In this document: piece by piece, positions 1 through 11,550 of the stretch
Numbering within the stretch: position 1 is the stretch's first letter
Layout of the letters: each line of letters opens with the position of its first letter
DNA from: Adiantum capillus-veneris
Taxonomy: Eukaryota > Streptophyta > Polypodiopsida > Polypodiales > Pteridaceae
DNA: 64,000 nt
Direction of reading: 5' to 3'
Assembly: GCA_014529385.2 (NCBI GenBank)
Contig: CM043966.1
Span: forward strand, 91,434,587 to 91,498,586
Program-made: the position numbers and the translations under genes
The notes under the pieces: model-generated
Told to the model about the DNA's origin: nothing
Seen by the model: the letters and a program-made list of their open reading frames with translations, nothing else
Database searches by the model: none

Positions 1-292
1 GTAATGGCACTTTCCTGTACATAAGAGCACTATAGGGACCAACGAACTGAGAGATATTTATTTACATGTTATGGTGGTGATGCAACAATCGAATCAAAAG
101 CTCAAAATGGGTCCTTTTTATGCAATGGTAAATGCAAAAAGACCTTAATTGGGGATACAAGGATGTAGCATCCTAGCATTGGATGCATTTGGACTTCTTC
201 TATAGCTAGTAGTGTTGTTTTATCTTCTAAGAGCTGCTACTTCAACTGCACATATTTGGAGAAGTTGTAGATATTTTACATATATCTCAAGT

Positions 293-294
<2 letters not shown>
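1..294. other. unannotated AT-rich DNA
   Basis: I see no convincing coding region, RNA gene or element end here. The stretch runs into the first compound microsatellite. Confidence 0.5.

Positions 295-383
<89 letters not shown>
295..383. repeat. compound (TG)n(AG)n microsatellite
   Basis: About 18 TG units (295-330) pass directly into about 26 AG units (331-383). The same TG-to-AG order recurs near 1,216, 1,400, 1,481, 1,769 and 18,597, so the compound form is a recurring feature of this genome rather than one accident of slippage. Confidence 0.95.
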
Positions 384-385
<2 letters not shown>

Positions 386-1215
386 CTTTACTCGGCAGCC
401 CCTTTAAAGTGTTGTTATCAAGACAATGATATTGACAGTGCTCAAACTCAATCCTGTGTGTGTGTTTTTCGTAGTTCCATACTCAGTAAATCATAGAGCA
501 GATGTACCTATGAGGACGTCATCGTTCAGCTCAGTGTCAAAGTTTGAAAGTGTAGCGCCAAGGAATCAAAACTACGAGTATCTTCTATTTTGCTTGGTTG
601 GAGCCATATGCCAAACGTTTATGTGTTCTGATGAGTGTATGTGCACGATGATTAGGGCTGCAAATCTGTGTGCATGCATTAGCTCACTAGAGCTCTTATA
701 TGCTCATGCAAAGTGTGTCCCATCTAATTGAGCCCACTATGCTCATATTAAAGTGAGCCCATTCGGCCATCTAATTTTGTACACCCAGGCCAACCCCCCC
801 CCCCCCCCCCCGCCCCCTATTTTGTATCATTTTTTTCAAAAATGATTTATGTAGCCCTCTAATTGAGGCATAGCCAAATCAACTACAACACATGAGATCT
901 TGAATGCTACCATGTTCCTAGAAGATATCACAATAGAATCCATTCCCTTGAAAAAACACCAAGTAGACCATACTTATGCTATGGCAAGAAGGTAGATTTT
1001 TTATAATTAAAAAAAACTCCCATGGATACAACAATATGCAGAACCGTACCAGCAAGTAATCTGCTTGATCCAAAATTACAAAAAACTATCCCGTTAATGC
1101 TTTACGCTACCCCACCGCTTCTACCTTTGCTGGACAAGATATGCATTTGTCCGATTGATTTCTGCATAAGTGAAGAGTTGTAACCAAATTAGCATGGTTC
1201 TAGTGTATTCTTGTA
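384..1215. other. unannotated intergenic DNA
   Basis: The stretch holds a run of C broken by one G (about 797-816), A-rich patches and short open frames without recognisable domains. A 101-residue open frame at 426-731 has no motif and biased low-information composition, so I do not call it a gene. Confidence 0.5.
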
Positions 1216-1282
<67 letters not shown>

Positions 1283-1398
1283 TTCAATTAAAATTTTGGA
1301 ATAATTTGTGCTTAAGAGTGCACTTGCATTCTTAATTAAAATAAATTGTGCCTAAGATTGTACTTCATTTATAAGAGATTCTTAATTTTTTTTTTTTT

Positions 1399-1462
<64 letters not shown>

Positions 1463-1497
1463 CTTAAATTTGTTTGTTTGTGTGTGTGTGTGTGTGT

Positions 1498-1545
<48 letters not shown>

Positions 1546-1784
1546 CCTAAGAGCCTAGGTGCATAATCTCAGTCATTCTTCTTGTGCACTTGTTTGGTGT
1601 ATAAAGGGAATAGCCAGGACTAGTGTCCAACCTGACTCCTAAAACAAAACAAAAAAGTGTGTGTGAGAGCCTGGATGCATAGTCTCGGTCATTCTTCTTG
1701 TACACTTCTTTGGTGTATGAAGGGAATGGCCAGGAGTGGCCAACCCGACAACTATTTTAGAAACAAAAGTGTGTGTGTGTGTGC

Positions 1785-1829
<45 letters not shown>
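1216..1829. repeat. cluster of four (GT)n(GA)n tracts with a duplicated spacer
   Basis: Compound tracts lie at about 1,216-1,280, 1,400-1,460, 1,481-1,542 and 1,769-1,828. The spacer at about 1,550-1,655 is repeated imperfectly at about 1,668-1,770. Both copies carry the same order of words (gagcct-ggtgcat-cattcttcttgt-tttggtgta-aagggaat-gccagga), and each is followed by GT then GA repeats. Spacer and microsatellite therefore look duplicated as one unit. Confidence 0.8.
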
Positions 1830-1830
<1 letters not shown>

Positions 1831-3410
1831 ATACAAAAATAGAAGACGATGTGATTGTTACCCAAAAGCTTCATCTTTTCCTACATTGAACTAAAGGTTA
1901 TGACAAAGATAAGACTTTGTGCTGATGATTTTAATGCCTCACATCTTATTAGTGCCACATGGCAAAACCTTTCATTTTTTAAATTTCTTCTAAGTCTTTG
2001 TGAGAGGTGGTGACATTTGTGTACCTCTCTCTTTAAAGAGGGCCATTGAATATTGGGTCGATACATAATCTTTCTCATCCTTTTTCACCTTGTTTTTTCT
2101 CAATTTGCTACAATATTTCCAAGTGGTTTTGCAAACATTATTTTTTATGTTTTTGGAATATATTGTAGTTGAAATAGTTTATTGTTACACTTTATATATA
2201 TTTTGTTGTGATAACAAATGTTCTCAAAAATCGGTGTCACTTTCTTGTTTTCTCTCACAGAGAAACCTTTTTTTATTAAATTACTTTTATAGCTTTATGT
2301 AGGCCATAGTGAACTTTTAGCTTATTTCTTTAAGCGTTTTGCTCTCTTTAAAGTGTCCTTGCTCTCTCTCTCTCTCTCTCTCAATGTTGTATTCCTCCCT
2401 TTCATGTCCAGCTGATACAGTTGCAAATCTATTTGCTTCATCATTGCCCTCTATTGTGTGATATAAACTAGAGCATCTTTTTTCTTGTTGTTAAGGGAAT
2501 ATTTGAATTAGAAATACCTTTTAAATCTTTTGAAGCCATTAGGAATATCTTTTGATAAAAATAACTTGGAAGCCTAATAAGCATCGAGCATTTGAAAAGT
2601 ATAATGTACATTATTCGATGCATCATAAACTGCAAAACAACAAAGCGATCAAGGAGAATAGCATGTTCTATCAAGGATGGAAACAATATGTATCTTTTGT
2701 TATAAATGACAAGGACAAACACGACACAAGGCTGAAATTAAGTTCACTAGGTGCATGCCTACTTTTGTGCGGGAGGACTAGGGTAGGGCAATTGTGGCAC
2801 TTTTCCCATCCAATTGCCTATTTATATAAATGCAAGCCCCCATCCCACTGTCCTACAATCGTGCTCTATAGGACCTTTGTCCTCACATTCTCCTTCTTTT
2901 GTTAGAGAAAAGTTTGTGTTCGTGAAACAAAGGTGGGAAATTTCTTCTTTAGAGTACTAATAAGTCTCAAAAGGCACCTTCTTCACCTCTATCCACTTTA
3001 ATAGCACTTGGAAACAAACATGATATCATGTCCATTCCCATGAGAATCCATGATTCGTTCAAAGTTTATTGCAATAAACGGAGAGGTTTAATGAAAACAA
3101 CCAAGTCATGTTGTCATGTTGTCATATTGGATGGAAGGGAACAGTTTGATGGAAGAGCTAATTTCTAGGCCATTTCTCCTAATAGCTAAGGAATTTTAAA
3201 TGGGCCACAATATCTGAGAGACAATTTTTGGTGTGGGTAGGCTTTTGAAATGTTCTCAAATTGTCAAGAAGCCTTCGTCACCCTCCTTGAAAGAAAAATG
3301 CCATATGTTTTCCAAAGATTACCAAAATATCTTAGAGCTTACCAAAGATTTTGGTGAGTGGTACATAACATATCCTCTTTTTGTTTTTATAAAACTCACA
3401 ATTGTGAGTG
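1830..3410. other. unannotated intergenic DNA
   Basis: AT-rich DNA with a short CT tract at about 2,362-2,382. A TATA-like motif lies at about 2,820-2,830 (tatttatataaatg), followed by pyrimidine-rich DNA. It resembles a promoter or a solo LTR, but no boundary could be found. A 117-residue open frame at 2,552-2,905 has no domain signature. Confidence 0.4.
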
Positions 3411-3419
3411 GATTAGTAG

Positions 3420-3815
3420 CATGACCAAAAAATTACAAACCATGACAACTTCAAAAGGTCATAACTACACTTAGCTGACAAGAGAACCACTCCATGGATA
3501 GGAATGAGGCCATAACTTGACCGAAGCAAGTCAATCAATGGGACACCCAAGGTCCCGTTCCACTCATCCAAGTTCGCTTGCCTCCCAACGTCAATGATCA
3601 CCCCCCGTGCTTTCTTGGATTATCTCTGTGAGTTTAGATCCAATCGTTCATTGTCTTCCATACACGTTTGAAGTAGCAAAATCTCACTATTTGCATTATG
3701 ACTAGTAGTGCTTGGCTCTTAAACACCTTCCCTCCCAAGAAGAGATCGTTCTTAAAGAATCCTATTTTCTAATTTTTTGGACCCATTTACAAATTTTTCT
3801 TGCAAGGACACAAAT
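3420..3815 (-). mobile_element. LINE-B family 3' fragment, minus orientation
   Basis: Segments of this stretch match the 3' part of LINE-B at about 5,510-5,750 in the same order: a CTTTCTTG block, a GAAGTAGCA block, an AAGAA-CCTAT block and a TTTTTGGACCCATTTAC block. On the minus strand these encode the C-terminal part of a plant L1-type ORF2, with several stops. It lies tail to head against an oppositely oriented LINE piece that begins at about 3,830. Confidence 0.55.
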
Positions 3816-3824
3816 CATCGGACA

Positions 3825-4165
3825 CTTGGGTGCCCCTTTGGGGGTGGATATGACTCACAAACAAAGATTCCTACGGGTTACGAAGAAGGTTAGGACCAAG
3901 ATGCAAAGGTGGGAGTATGTGTTTTTCTCCTTCCCGAGTAGAGATAAGGTGTTCAATTTCTTTATGCTCCGATGCATAACCTTCAACAGCCTTCTACTTG
4001 AGCTATACAAATGCAACTAGAAAGAGGTCTTGAAACTTGTAAAGAGATTTCTATGGAAGAAGATCCCTAGAGACTCAATGCCTTTGCAGTGGGCTAAAAT
4101 GGGAGACAAAAGCTCACTTCGTATCGCCATGAACAAAAGAAAGTTAATCTTTCACATTCTACAAT
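3825..4165 (+). pseudogene. LINE reverse-transcriptase C-terminal fragment
   Basis: The plus-strand frame at 3,712-4,020 and the sequence just past its stop encode a block typical of plant L1 RTs after the catalytic core: LGAPLGVDMTHKQRF, then RRW-like MQRWEYVFFSF, a thumb-like FNFFMLRC-TFNSLLLEL, and after a TAG stop, KRFLWKK-P. LINE-B at 6,438-6,800 on the minus strand encodes the same block, so the two are relatives. No catalytic YADD motif and no endonuclease are present. It is a dead 5'-truncated piece. Confidence 0.7.
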
Positions 4166-5285
4166 GAGCATCTACTTCAATGTTATATCTACCTTTGTAT
4201 AACACAGCTGAGCATCATAATCTTAAGGAATCTTAGCCCACCTAGCCTTTTGACCTTTCAAAAATGCTGATTTGTGAACCATTTTATGCTGTCATGGTTA
4301 AACAAGATCTTAAATTGAGCTCTAAACAAATAATTTCTCATTTTTTCCAAAGAGTCCCAAAGGCATGTAAATGTATGCACTGTGCTTCTCCAAAAAGTGA
4401 AAAGAAGATGGGAAGCATAAATTTCTCAAGCTCGTTAGAAAATGCATGCATATAGAAATTTTTGGGAAGCTTGCAAGCAATGTTCGAGAAAAATCATTTT
4501 CACAAGCATACAAAAATCCCTCCAAGACAAATCTGAACCGAAAATTCTACAATACTAGCCAGTATTTTTGTAAAATTACACTATTTTCCATGTATTTTAA
4601 GCGGGATTTTCTCCTTCTTGCCCTCCCCTCAACGGCTACTTTGATTTTGCAACCGGCTCAAGGCTAAGCTGAGGCACACTTTTCCCGAACACTGCTTGCA
4701 AGGAAAGTGTGCAGAGATTTTTGTCAGAATAAAACTTTTGCTAACTAGATCTTAATTCTACTAGGCACCTATTTGTAGATAGATGTTCCTAGCACAACAA
4801 ATAACGTGATGACATAAACCTAGATATTAGCATCTCCATATACGTATTTTTATGTATATCATTTCATATCCCAAGATCTAGACCACATATTCAAACATCC
4901 TAAGATGGCATCATTGGGCATGTACATATGATGGTAACTATTGACAAAAACATAGAAGGGCCGGCATTTGCAATACAAGCTCTTGACCAAATTCCCAAAC
5001 TAGAATGTCATAAAAATTCTAAAGCAAGTGCAAGTGTATGCTAACCTATATAAATATCTTGCACAAGAGTATAAATTTTTGGTTTTCAAAATTATGGTTC
5101 TCTTCGAAGACATCCAAAATCTCATTAGTGAGGATATGCCAGCATGACATGGAAAATCAACCAGCTCATGTGCTTCCATAGAAAATAATCACCAACTTAT
5201 TTCACTTAGCAAAAAAAATTCAGCTTACATGTATGCTTAATAGGGAAATTCTTAATTAACATAGAATTCTATTTTTTTGCAAAGT
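4166..5285. other. intergenic DNA with a dispersed repeat
   Basis: At about 4,490-4,705 the sequence resembles 13,140-13,345. Shared features are a block ending in aagctgaggcacacttttcccgaacactg-like sequence and an upstream CCTT-CCCT-C-ACGGC-TTTTGAAA-like block. This dispersed repeat has no coding signal. Nothing else was recognised. Confidence 0.45.
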
Positions 5286-7191
5286 TTACAAAAGTGACTG
5301 GAGTTATATTAAAGATATAAGAAAATTACAAGGTAAGCCCTGCTCACAACTCAAGCGAGGGACTCCAGAGGATCATATAGATACACGAGAAATCATAGGG
5401 TTCAACATACAACCAAAAGCGAAAGGTGCCACAGATTCATGTTAGCTCTAGTCTATCAGAACAACATTGATGGCCCAATACCATTTGTCTTGATCCTTTC
5501 TTTTAGAAAATTGATACGATCAATTCATTGCTTTCTTGCACGATGTTCAAGAAATTCGCAAGCAGAGAGACAATTCTTGAAGACCCGATAGTTCTTGGGT
5601 TTCCATACTTGCTTGAAGTAGCAGATTCTAACAATTTGCATGCAAATCAGTAATAGTTGGCTTTTCATCCCCATCCATTCGATGATCAGGTTGCTCTTGA
5701 AGAAACCTATCCTCTAGGTCTTTTGTACCCATTTGCATGTCTTCCCTGCCAGCCCACTTATAGCGAGCATTCAGAGGCCATTGTATCTTCCAAATGTTAT
5801 TTGTTACTGCCCTCCACCTAGCCTCTAGCCATTGCTTTTCCTAGAGCTTGTTAAGCCGACAAAACCAATCAGACAAGACCATAAGACAGAGGTAGATGTC
5901 ACCTATAGACCCATGTGAGTCAAATCCTTTGCCGATTGAAGACCATGGGAAGGGAAAGATCAGAAAATATCCTTGGGCCACTGCCAAGCCTTCCATTTGA
6001 ACACAAACTCACTCACCGACATACAATACTTTCTAGCCCATCTAAAACTCTATGGACCAGTAGTCTTTTTGTTTCATTAAGGTGAAATTGGGTAGCCAGG
6101 TAATTTGCACCTTTCCAGCTCCTATTGGTGTTGTCCAAAAAATGGCCCAGATGTATGAGCCCTTTGTCGGTTATTTGTCTAGCTATTTCTCTCCAGAAGG
6201 TGTTAAGCTAGAGGGTTTGGCTTCCCACTTTGAAGAGCCAAGGGGACCAATGAGTAATGGAGTTTTGGAAGTACCTTGTCACCTCTCCCCATTCAAGTCT
6301 CTCAAGCTCTAGTACACTTTCGTACGATCTCGCCTATTATGCCTCCTTGTCTTAAGCTAGCACATTGAGGGGCAAGCAACTTGTCATGTACCCCTAGATT
6401 TTTCCACTAACCACACTTATCAATAGGTTTTGATTTGTCAATCAAGTCCTTTGCCATGATGGCTCGAGCGTGGTCCTGCACAATGGGCCCCTACATGGAT
6501 AGTAGGGTTTAAAATCCCGATGCCTTCTTGCTCCATCAGCCTTGCGACAGTCTCCCAACTAGCCCACTGCCATGGTGTCGAGTCTTGATGTTGTTTTTCC
6601 ATAGGAACCTTTTCATCGGTTTCAAGAAATCCTTCCAATTGCATTTAGCTAATTTGAGTAGCAGGCTGGTGCAAGCTATGTACAGGAGCATAAAGGAATT
6701 GATTACTTTAACCCTACTCAGGAATGGAGAAATACATAATCCCACCTTCTCATCTTGCTTCTAATCTTGTCCATAACCCATTGGAATCTTTGCTTATGTG
6801 TTACATGGACCCCCAATGAGGCACCAAGGTGGTGGAAGATCTTCTCTTTAGAGAAACTATTTGTCCAGGTTCACAATGAAGGATCAAAGCAGTCATTTTC
6901 TATCAATGAGATGAATCTAGATTTTTCAATATTGCATCTTGACCCAGATGCTAAGGCAAACGTCTGCACAACTATAAAGATCTTTAAACAGTCTGGGGGC
7001 AGGCTTTAAGGAAGAATAGGGAATCATTCGTAAAGAGCTTTGCTAGGAGCTCGTTTTGTTAGGCAAGGACAACACTTGGATCTCCCCTCTTGCAGCACTA
7101 TCTTCCCACCTCCACTTGGGTGCCAACAGATGCAAGCCAATGGAAAAAAGAAATGCGGCAAGTAGGAAACCCTCTTAATTGATGTTTTGAC

Positions 7192-7630
7192 TTAAAATGT
7201 GCCCACAGTCCTATCATTAAAACGCAGATCATAATAGATTTTGGCACTGAGAATGAGAACTAGCCGACACAATTGTGGCCCAAAACCCAAAGATTTCAAG
7301 ACCTCCTCAATGAAAGACCAAGTAATTCTATCATAGGCCTTATCCAAATCAAGCTGCAATAGAATCTTGTGTGGTGGATGTTGCGTACTCCATGTGCCAA
7401 CCATGGCAGCCAGGATTTTATCATATATCCTGGCTGCCATGCTGATGAGGAGTAATGGATTTATCTAGAATGTGAGACAACCTAAGGGCAACCATCTTGG
7501 CAATAATCTTGTAGGCCATTGACATCATTGTTATATGTCTGCAATGTTTCAGCTCAGAGTTGCAGATTTGCTTGAAATTGGTTTTGATGAGGCCCCTTTT
7601 AATACTTGAGTCAAGGCTTTGATTATTCAA
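7192..7630 (-). pseudogene. LINE-B reverse-transcriptase core remnant
   Basis: Two overlapping minus-strand frames (7,421-7,630 and 7,192-7,440) together give RT fingers and palm: MSMAYKIIAKMVALRL, followed by LQLDLDKAYDRITWSFIEEVLK and SLGFGPQLCRL. The aspartate in LDLDKAYD is the first catalytic aspartate of RT palm motif A. The shift between the two frames near 7,425-7,440 is a frameshift. The YADD motif C was not found in a continuous frame. Confidence 0.75.
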
Positions 7631-8639
7631 GATTGGTTGGACATTTGTGTAATATGGGACTTGAGATCATCCTAGAATTCAATAAAGAATTTTGTAGTCA
7701 ACCCGTCTCACCCAAGGGACTTCTCTTTACCTAGAGCCTTTAGTGAGTAGAAGCATTCCTCCTCTGTAAAGTTCCTCTGCAAGAGATTGGCTTTGGAGTG
7801 AAAAATTGTAACCTTGACACTCCTCAAGAGATTATTTTTGGCTTCATTCGCTTTCAATGAGCAAACCTTAGGTTGACCTATTATCTGACATAGATGATCA
7901 AGCATCAATTTAACCATTTCATCCTAGTCCTTCACTTCATTCCCCTTCCCATCTTTAAGAGAGTTTATTAGGCCCGACCTCTCTTGACTTTTAAGGCTCT
8001 GCAAAAATGCTCATGATTGGTTGCCTTGGGATGCAGGTAGGTTTCTCTAGACAGCAACCTGACCTTTCTGTGTTTCTCTATCTGATGACCTGTGAGGTCA
8101 GTTTTGGCTTCAAGCCACATTTTGTGCTCAACCTCAAACGTAGTCCCTCCTCGTTTTTTAGCTGTTAGTTGCTCGAATTCCTCTCCTAGATGCTTGAGGC
8201 GCTCCTCGCAAGTCTTCTTCAATCTTGGGCCTACAATTTTAATCGCTTTTTGCATGCTCCTGGTAAATGAGTCCCAAGCTCTGGGGTTATCTGAACATAC
8301 ATCTTTACAAAGATTGTTCAAAGATTTTTTGGTAAGGCTTGAAAAGGGGATCTATGAAAATATGCACTCTAGAAGGCAGCAACTTCTTAGGTCCTCTAGG
8401 GTGTTCACCTTCGCTTTTGTCTTTCCTCAGTTTGATGTGAAAGGGCAGGTGATCTCAGAGACCTTGAGAGGCTACCATTGTCATATCCATCAGTGAATGA
8501 ATCCTGTTTTCTTGGTGTCGAGGAGTAGCACTTGTCAAGCCGAGAGGCTATTATCTAGACATACTGCAGATTGGTATACACAAATCTTGTGGTGTTGTTT
8601 CAGGGACCAATCTCATACATGTCTACCAAAGACCACTTC

Positions 8640-9170
8640 TCACAAAGGCTTATCCATTTTTATTTTTTCTAATCCAACTAGCATACTAGAAGACCCTATT
8701 CTATCCTTCCTCTTCTCCACCATATTAAAGTCTCCAATGGGGAGCCATTCCCCTATGACACAGATGTCCTTTAGGTGCTCCAAAAACCTAACTCTATCCT
8801 TTGCGGTGCACGGACCATAGATGTTGATAATGGTAAAGGGTTGGTTAGTCTACTTGACCTGCACTTCTAAAGCTCTTCCCGAAGGATGATTTAAGACTTT
8901 TTTTGGCTCCAAGTCCCTATCCAAAATTGTTAGGCCGCCACTAAACCCATTATCTCCTTCACCATAAAAGATTAGTTTTTTTCCCAGTGCTTGCCTTCTT
9001 TTGCTAGAGGCATCCAGCTGGAGCTCGTGGATGGCCCAAAAGTTGATATCCTTACTTTTCATAATCACCTCCTAGAAGAGGGAGCTCTTCTGTTTGGCCT
9101 TAATACCTTTCACATTCCACATCTAGATAGCAAACTCTGGGTACTGACTCCTCAACCTCGAGGAATCAAC
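8640..9170 (-). pseudogene. LINE-B endonuclease domain remnant
   Basis: The minus-strand reading gives WNVKG-like sequence near 9,115, then SKDINFWAIHELQLD, YGEGDNGFSGGL and DRDLEPKKVLNHPSGR. After a stop come INIYGP and GDFNMV-like blocks at about 8,840-8,730. These correspond to the N-terminal half of an exonuclease-endonuclease-phosphatase domain, which nicks target DNA for target-primed reverse transcription. A glutamate-containing block and GDFN are visible. The SDH end of the domain is not clear. A second copy lies at 40,530-40,900. Confidence 0.65.
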
Positions 9171-9189
9171 ATAGAATTGTAAGCATAGC

Positions 9190-9414
9190 CATACCAGTAA
9201 AAGTGTTTGAAAGCCATCCAAGCCACCGAGACTAGGCTAGCACTTATGATCATGACTTTTCCATAGTTCAAACTAACCATGAGTATAGAACATGCCCACC
9301 CAAAATAAAAGGATGATGATGACAAAATATTTGAACTTGTGTGTGTGTGTGTGTGTGGATTTGGCACAATAGAATAGGTCTAGGTGTCTATGATATGAAT
9401 GGTAAAAAAAAAAC
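9190..9414. other. unannotated DNA with a short GT tract
   Basis: A (TG)n tract lies at about 9,339-9,357. Nothing coding was seen. A 71-residue frame spanning this tract on the minus strand is low complexity. Confidence 0.5.
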
Positions 9415-9605
9415 CATGTTCAAGCTTGAGTGTATGTGTGTATGTGTGTGAGCGCACATCCTACATATGGTGCAAGTAAGAAGGTATTTTTGAGTGGGCA
9501 CGCTTTTGCTATGCGTGTGTGTATATGTGTGTGCACGCATTCACATCCTACGTATGGTGCAAGTAAGAAGGACTTTATGAGTGCGCACACTTTTGTTTAA
9601 TGGAG
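9415..9605. repeat. imperfect tandem duplication of about 118 bp
   Basis: The block (tgtatgtgtgtatgtgtgtg, gcgcacatcctac, tatggtgcaagtaagaagg, gagtg-gcac-cttttg) occurs twice in succession. The copies begin at about 9,427 and 9,520 and include GT-rich DNA. No coding function is visible. Confidence 0.7.
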
Positions 9606-11190
9606 GTACTACATTGAAAGGGAGGGTGTGCAACTGTGGCCACTAATTAAATGCCCACATGATGTGTGTGTGTGTGCGCGCGTGCGCGTGTGGGTACCTC
9701 AAAACATCATTCATGAAAGCATGGAAGCATGTGTAGATTATGGTGAGGGTTTCTTTCTACTTAATTACACTCATGGCCACAGATATGAAGTTATAAGCTC
9801 AAAAGTATCTTTTTCTTTATGGTGAGTGGTGGACCATTTAAAGGTGCAAAAGTGTTCAAGTTCTTGGAGTTTGGCTTTTAAGGCGATACTAGTCGATTTG
9901 AGCTAGAAATCATTGGTAGTGTGGTGAGGCATGTCAACACCATTATTTTTATAGATGCTTTGCTTGGTAGGCTCTCGCTCTCCCATCAGCATGAACTGTT
10001 GCATCCATGAGATGATGTTAGATACAAAGCAAAGCTATGGTATGAATCCATGAGATGTTTTGGAAGCAAGATACCTAATTATGCAGTGTTCCAATCTTTG
10101 ATTTACATTCTAATATGATTTTTTTATGAGACAGTATGTGAGCTGGCTTGTTTTGCCTAATATTCTAGGCATTTAAAAAAAAAGTAGCAAATCGCCCTTT
10201 TTCGTGTCACAAATATTCTAGGCATCTTAAGTGACATCTCCAATTGCTATTGGGCCTCACAAATATTTGAGCCCTATGTTGGTGCTTTTTGTTCTTGTTT
10301 TGGGGCCTATGCTAATTGTTTTTGCATGATAGTTTTGGCCTCTATGCGTGAACACTTTCGGAAGGGCATGTCTGTCCAGTTGAGCATCTCTCCTTGCCTA
10401 TCCTTCTCTAAGTACACGACACCACTAATGGCGATGGAGTGGAAAAAATTGATTGGTAGGCCAGTGTAGATCACTAATAGAGAATATTAGTGGTCTAGGC
10501 CAGTGTAGACCAGTAATATTACTGCAACAAATAAATTTGATGCCCTTTTTTTTTCCCCGAAGAAGGCCATATGAGAGTGGTAGAGAAAACGTGCAATTCT
10601 TCTGCGCAGCTCTCACTATTCAATGGTCACCATCACTTTAACTTTTATTGTTGACATTTCAAGTCATTGCAAACAAAACTCACACCATATAATTTTAACA
10701 ATTTTAACAGTCCATTGTTCACATCATGGCTTGTTTAATAAACTATGAAAAATATTGATTGGAATTGGTGGTATGCAATGTCGAATGCTATTTGAGAGAG
10801 AAACACACACACACACACACACATTTTCTTTGTAATGAAGCCTTACTATACTCATTTGAACATTTTCATTATAAACGTGAGTGAGTGTGTATGTGTGTAT
10901 GTGTGTGCACATGCACCTCTCTTTCGTTCTATAATCTCTCTCCATTAACATGTCAAATGTGTTCTAATAATCGCTCAATTTATTACAACAAAAAATGTTG
11001 CTTTCTTGAGGCCATCGTGAAGTCTTCACCTTGTTTTTGTTCATGGACCCATTCACAAGAGTTCTATAAATAATTTAGATCCTCTCTTTGACACAAGCGT
11101 AAGCTATCATCATTTTGTATTCTTTGTTCTGTATGAGAACACACATCCTTCCTCCCCTATCCGCTTGTCACTATCTCATACGGAGTCAGC
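9606..11190. other. unannotated intergenic DNA
   Basis: Short TG/CG tract at about 9,664-9,691, an AC tract at about 10,801-10,824 and a GTGTATGT-rich patch at about 10,880-10,912. A local inverted arrangement of the word ggccagtgtaga occurs at about 10,459-10,514. No element boundaries or coding regions were recognised. Confidence 0.45.
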
Positions 11191-11192
11191 CA

Positions 11193-11550
11193 GGAGGGAT
11201 CTAGGGTCCAAATTTGGGCACATGGAGCAGTTTTCATCTTAGTTGTACAATCATGCAATGAACTAGGGGTGAACTCGGGGCAAAAATTCCACCGCAGGTT
11301 CACCCTCAGTTCACCTGCCTCACGGGGTGCGGGTCAAATCCAAGACCTCCCGATTGCCACACGGATGCCCTACCATCACGCTGGACGTGTTGCTGCCCAT
11401 GTTGGCTTGGCACATGATCACATCCTAGTTTAGCCCCTCTTAGTTCACCCTAATTCACCCACCCCTACTTCACCCTAGTTCACTGCATGATCCAACGGCT
11501 AAGATTAAAACCGCCTCGCCCCCCCAAATTTGGGCCCTCGATTCCCTCTG
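11193..11550. mobile_element. inverted-repeat (foldback/MITE-like) element with tRNA-like core
   Basis: The left arm, about 11,193-11,280, and the reverse complement of the right arm, about 11,460-11,550, share the same order of words: GGGAT-TAGGG-CCAAATTTGGG, then GCAGTTTT-ATCTTAG, then ATCATGCA-TGAACTAGGG-TGAA. The arms are about 85 bp with substitutions and small gaps. The central part on the minus strand reads gatggtagggcatccg (about 11,385-11,360), resembling a tRNA A box, and then tcttggatttgaccc, a degenerate B box. This could be a non-autonomous DNA element with an inserted SINE head, or a foldback element. There is no ORF. Confidence 0.55.

Larger units (their letters stand above)
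5290..9180 (-). mobile_element. LINE-B: decayed plant L1-type LINE
   Basis: Minus-strand frames, read from right to left, give the order of an L1-type ORF2. An AP-like endonuclease lies at about 9,170-8,640 (INIYGP-like and GDFN-like blocks). The linker is at 8,321-7,968. The RT N-terminus is at 7,917-7,708 (ALGKEKS-G), then the YKIIAKMVALRL block at 7,630-7,421 and LLQLDLDKAYDRITW at 7,440-7,192. The RT C-terminal block is at about 6,900-6,438, and a C-terminal tail runs to about 5,290. Each piece is in a different frame or is cut by stops. Length (3.9 kb) and order suggest a nearly full ORF2 decayed by point mutations and small indels. I see no clear ORF1 and no clean target duplication. 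Confidence 0.8.

Noticed and set aside
426-731. 101-residue open frame near the window start
   Set aside because: No domain, no flanking gene signals, and an amino-acid make-up expected of random sequence.
8092-8820. Plus-strand frames of 134 and 107 residues
   Set aside because: They are complementary to the LINE-B minus-strand linker and endonuclease remnants.
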